A stretch of 64,000 nt of DNA from Corynebacterium freiburgense (GTDB lineage: Bacteria > Actinomycetota > Actinomycetes > Mycobacteriales > Mycobacteriaceae), in NCBI RefSeq assembly GCF_030408815.1, contig NZ_CP047355.1, positions 1,364,001-1,428,000 on the forward strand, written 5' to 3'. The notes under the pieces are model-generated. The model saw nothing but the letters and a program-made list of their open reading frames with translations, was not told where the DNA came from and did no database searches. Shown here piece after piece: positions 61,804 to 64,000 of the stretch. The position numbers were made by a program, and so were the translations under genes. The first letter of the stretch is position 1. Each line of letters begins with the position of its first letter.

Positions 61804-63261
61804 CTAAGCCGAATTATGGACCTGCTGCGGAATATTCAGTGGATTTGCGTCCTGCAATTCCTGCGGCAAAATCTCCTCCGGGAATCCCTGATAGGCAACC
61901 GGTCGCAAAAAACGCTCAATGGCGGCAGTGCCTACTGAAGTTGTACGAACATCAGTAGACGCAGGATAAGGACCTCCATGTTGTTGCGCATAGGTCACGG
62001 AAACTCCAGTGGGCCATTGCCGCCATAACACGCGCCCAGCCATGTCCGCGCAAATGCTTACTAATTCACGCAATATTGGGTCTTTTGCTTCGGTTTCTTC
62101 TGCAAAAATTGTGGCGGTAAGCTGGCCTTCAAAACTCCGCGCCAACTTTAATAACTCTTCAGCATTACGGTAGGTCACCACGATGGCGGCCGGACCAAAA
62201 CACTCTTGTTGGAGAGTTTCCCTATCAGCAAGCACCGCCGCTGCAGTAGTGTGCATTACCGTGGGCTGGGGTATGCCATTGGCATTACCCCCTTCGTGTA
62301 CTACGCCAGTGGCTTGATTCGCTTTTAATTCTGCCAATACTGCCTCATATGATTCCGCAATACGGGTATTTAGTAGTGCATGGGTGGCAGGATATGCTTC
62401 AGCCTGCAAAAGTTCAATAACATTGGAGTCTTCTGGCACTACTAATGTCCCCGGTTTAGTGCAGAATTGGCCAGCGCCCATTGTAAATGAGCCAATAAAC
62501 CCTTCTACGATTTCTTTGGCATTCTTGACAGCATCTTGTGTGACAAACACCGGATTATTTGAACCTAATTCACCATAGAATGGGATTGGTTCAGGGCGGG
62601 ATTTCGCCAAATCAAACAAGGCTCGACCACCCGGAATTCCGCCGGTAAAGCCACAGGCTTGAATTCGTGGATCTTGGATCGCAATCTTGCCGGATTCTGT
62701 GCCAAAAATTGTGGAAAATAGCCCTTTAGGTGCGTCAACCGAATCCAAGGCTTCGACCACAACGTTATTCGTGGCAAGTGACAATTCCATATGCCCGTGA
62801 TGTGCCTTTACAATAACTGCATTTCCCGCAGCTAATGCACTTGCGGAATCGCCACCTGCAACTGAAAATGCAAAGGGGAAATTTGACGCTGAAAACACAA
62901 GTACGGGCCCAATTGGAATAAGGTACCTGCGTAAATCAGGACGAGGGGCGCCCATTGGCCATTGAGGATCGGCATGGTCAATGCGTACATCGAAGCAACG
63001 ACCTTTGGTGATTACTTCACCAAATAGGCGTAATTGAAAAGTTGTTCGCTTGAGTTCGCCGCGTAGCCGCACCTCAGGCAGATGCGTTTCCCGCTGGGCG
63101 ATCTCAACCAAACTATCCGCGTGTGCATCGAGGGCGTCAGCCACAGTAATTAGAGCCTTTGCTCGGACTGCCGCAGGGGTTGATGCCCATTGTGTGCTTG
63201 CCATAGCGGCATTGTGCAAAATCTCATCGAGTGCTTTGCCAGTGGTAGGTGTAATAGACAT
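61804..63261 (-). CDS. Aldehyde dehydrogenase of the alpha-ketoglutarate semialdehyde type
   Basis: A 485-residue NAD(P)+-dependent aldehyde dehydrogenase. ATG 63261 has AAGGAGAAC upstream. The cofactor-binding region SASNFPFAFSVAGGDSASALAAGN near 120-145, FTGGIPGGRALFDL near 213, the catalytic Glu in YGELGSNNP, and the catalytic Cys in GAGQFCTKPGT near 275. This pattern is that of type III alpha-ketoglutarate semialdehyde dehydrogenases used in hydroxyproline and sugar-acid breakdown. It follows the FAD oxidoreductase on the same strand (28 nt apart), which supports a hydroxyproline-type pathway. Confidence 0.85.
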   Translation of the reverse strand: MSITPTTGKALDEILHNAAMASTQWASTPAAVRAKALITVADALDAHADSLVEIAQRETHLPEVRLRGELKRTTFQLRLFGEVITKGRCFDVRIDHADPQWPMGAPRPDLRRYLIPIGPVLVFSASNFPFAFSVAGGDSASALAAGNAVIVKAHHGHMELSLATNNVVVEALDSVDAPKGLFSTIFGTESGKIAIQDPRIQACGFTGGIPGGRALFDLAKSRPEPIPFYGELGSNNPVFVTQDAVKNAKEIVEGFIGSFTMGAGQFCTKPGTLVVPEDSNVIELLQAEAYPATHALLNTRIAESYEAVLAELKANQATGVVHEGGNANGIPQPTVMHTTAAAVLADRETLQQECFGPAAIVVTYRNAEELLKLARSFEGQLTATIFAEETEAKDPILRELVSICADMAGRVLWRQWPTGVSVTYAQQHGGPYPASTDVRTTSVGTAAIERFLRPVAYQGFPEEILPQELQDANPLNIPQQVHNSA

Positions 63262-63289
63262 TGTGTTCTCCTTAAAAATTACAGATTTA

Positions 63290-64000
63290 CTATTGAGCTG
63301 AATCAAACATATTTGCGAGCGCTTGGAGGTCTACCGGAATGCTGACTGGGCGTTTTAATGCTCCCTGCCCCGCTGTACCACCAAAACACGCAGACGCATA
63401 CCCGCATATTCGCCCCTGACACCACCCCATGCCAGCGCGCGTGACCATTTTGATAGCCCGCTGGTCAGTAGCGCCAAGCAGTTCTACGGCTTGTTGGATT
63501 TCACCGGCATGTACCTCCTCGCACCGGCATACAACCGTGTCCTGTGTAATTAGTGACATCCAAGCCTCAGGTACTGGATGCACTCGGTGCATTGCATCGG
63601 CGAATCTGCGGTGTTTTGAGATCCTAGACAAATGCTTTGCCACGCCTCGGCCATTCGCAATGCCGTTTGGATTAGCTGCCGCACACCCAGCGATAAAACC
63701 TTCCGATATAGCGAGTGTTGCACCGCCAACGCCAGTGACTTCACCGGCAGCCCAGACGCCCCAAACCGATGTGGACTGGTACTTATTTACGGCTGCTACG
63801 GTATTGCCGTCAGCATATTCCCAGGTGTTTACACCCAGGCTGGATAGTAATTCCAATTGTGGTACGAACCCAAACCCTAAACCGACGGTATCAGCCTCTA
63901 TAAACCGCTCGGAGATTCGTTTTGGTTTCCCGGTTTCATCCAGGCCCAATACGGTAACTCCAGAGACTTCACCATTCGATTCATGAATTTTGGCCACAAC
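63290..64000 (-). CDS. FAD/NAD(P)-dependent oxidoreductase with BFD-like [2Fe-2S] region, N-terminus outside window
   Basis: At least 236 residues of the C-terminal part; the frame is open at the window edge. It has GFGFVPQLELLSSLG, the WAAGEVTGVGGATLAISEG flavin segment, and a BFD-like Cys set VVCRCEEVHAGEIQQAV with GMGWCQGRICG. This matches the flavoprotein subunits of D-hydroxyproline/octopine-type dehydrogenases. Directly upstream of the aldehyde dehydrogenase. The start lies beyond the window. Confidence 0.8.
   Translation of the reverse strand, partial: VVAKIHESNGEVSGVTVLGLDETGKPKRISERFIEADTVGLGFGFVPQLELLSSLGVNTWEYADGNTVAAVNKYQSTSVWGVWAAGEVTGVGGATLAISEGFIAGCAAANPNGIANGRGVAKHLSRISKHRRFADAMHRVHPVPEAWMSLITQDTVVCRCEEVHAGEIQQAVELLGATDQRAIKMVTRAGMGWCQGRICGYASACFGGTAGQGALKRPVSIPVDLQALANMFDSAQ

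Noticed and set aside
61689..61958. 89-codon plus-strand ORF between rtcB and the aldehyde dehydrogenase
   Set aside because: Over half of it is antisense to the end of the clear dehydrogenase gene, and its composition is not protein-like.

Overview
The window reads as a chromosome segment of a Corynebacterium species (Actinomycetota). The evidence is the chain secA2 - odhI (FHA protein with the N-terminal ETT phospho-site) - ftsR-type MerR - DUF151 protein - second MerR, followed by two CNNM/CorC proteins, a DEAD-box helicase and gnd, and further on ndh, rbpA and fxsA-lnt-ppm1. From memory this order matches the C. glutamicum cg16xx region. Separate lnt and ppm1 genes (fused in mycobacteria) and many GTG starts with AGGAG-type ribosome sites also fit. 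Base composition is moderate, and the first 15 kb looks more AT-rich than the core genes.

Layout. (1) 1-15.7 kb is an accessory island. An operon encodes a MoxR-type AAA+ ATPase (5' end outside the window), a fused DUF5682-vWA protein, a SWIM zinc-finger protein, a DUF4132-like protein and a 1564-residue protein with a probable beta-propeller middle. It is followed by an SPFH/flotillin-like gene, a convergent TerD-domain gene of the MXAN_6230/SCO0854 type and a membrane protein with Ltp repeats. This looks like a MoxR-vWA-propeller system, a class proposed for stress or biological conflict, sitting beside Ter-like and phage-exclusion-like genes. (2) 16-33.8 kb is mostly core: tRNA-Pro, lipid kinase, secA2/odhI/ftsR block, membrane CBS proteins, helicase, gnd, thioesterase, MFS transporter and methyltransferase. 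(3) 33.8-34.7 kb has no large gene but holds two tandem tiny ORFs and two strong hairpins. (4) 34.7-38.8 kb holds an ASCH protein and a pyruvate formate-lyase operon in which the glycyl-radical domain is a separate 83-residue gene. (5) 39-52.5 kb is core and small-module content: ndh, a CFA-synthase-like protein with a degenerate SAM site, dedA, yceI plus a small membrane protein, rbpA, fxsA-lnt-ppm1, a macrodomain protein, a hexapeptide-repeat protein and a divergent DinB/WYL-regulator pair. (6) 52.5-59.6 kb is a cobalamin locus: cobN behind a cobalamin riboswitch, divergent from cobG-cobH-cobIJ. (7) 59.6-64 kb has rtcB with an unusual hairpin leader, then a ketoglutarate-semialdehyde-type dehydrogenase and a truncated FAD oxidoreductase that look like the end of a hydroxyproline-type catabolic operon.

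The most interesting items are the split pyruvate formate-lyase, the rtcB leader (a ~22-bp hairpin that holds a start-stop GTG-TAA element in one arm and the rtcB Shine-Dalgarno in the other), the MoxR-vWA/Ter island, and the tandem micro-ORFs at 33.9-34.1 kb. All assignments come from reading the sequence and recalled family knowledge; no searches were run.
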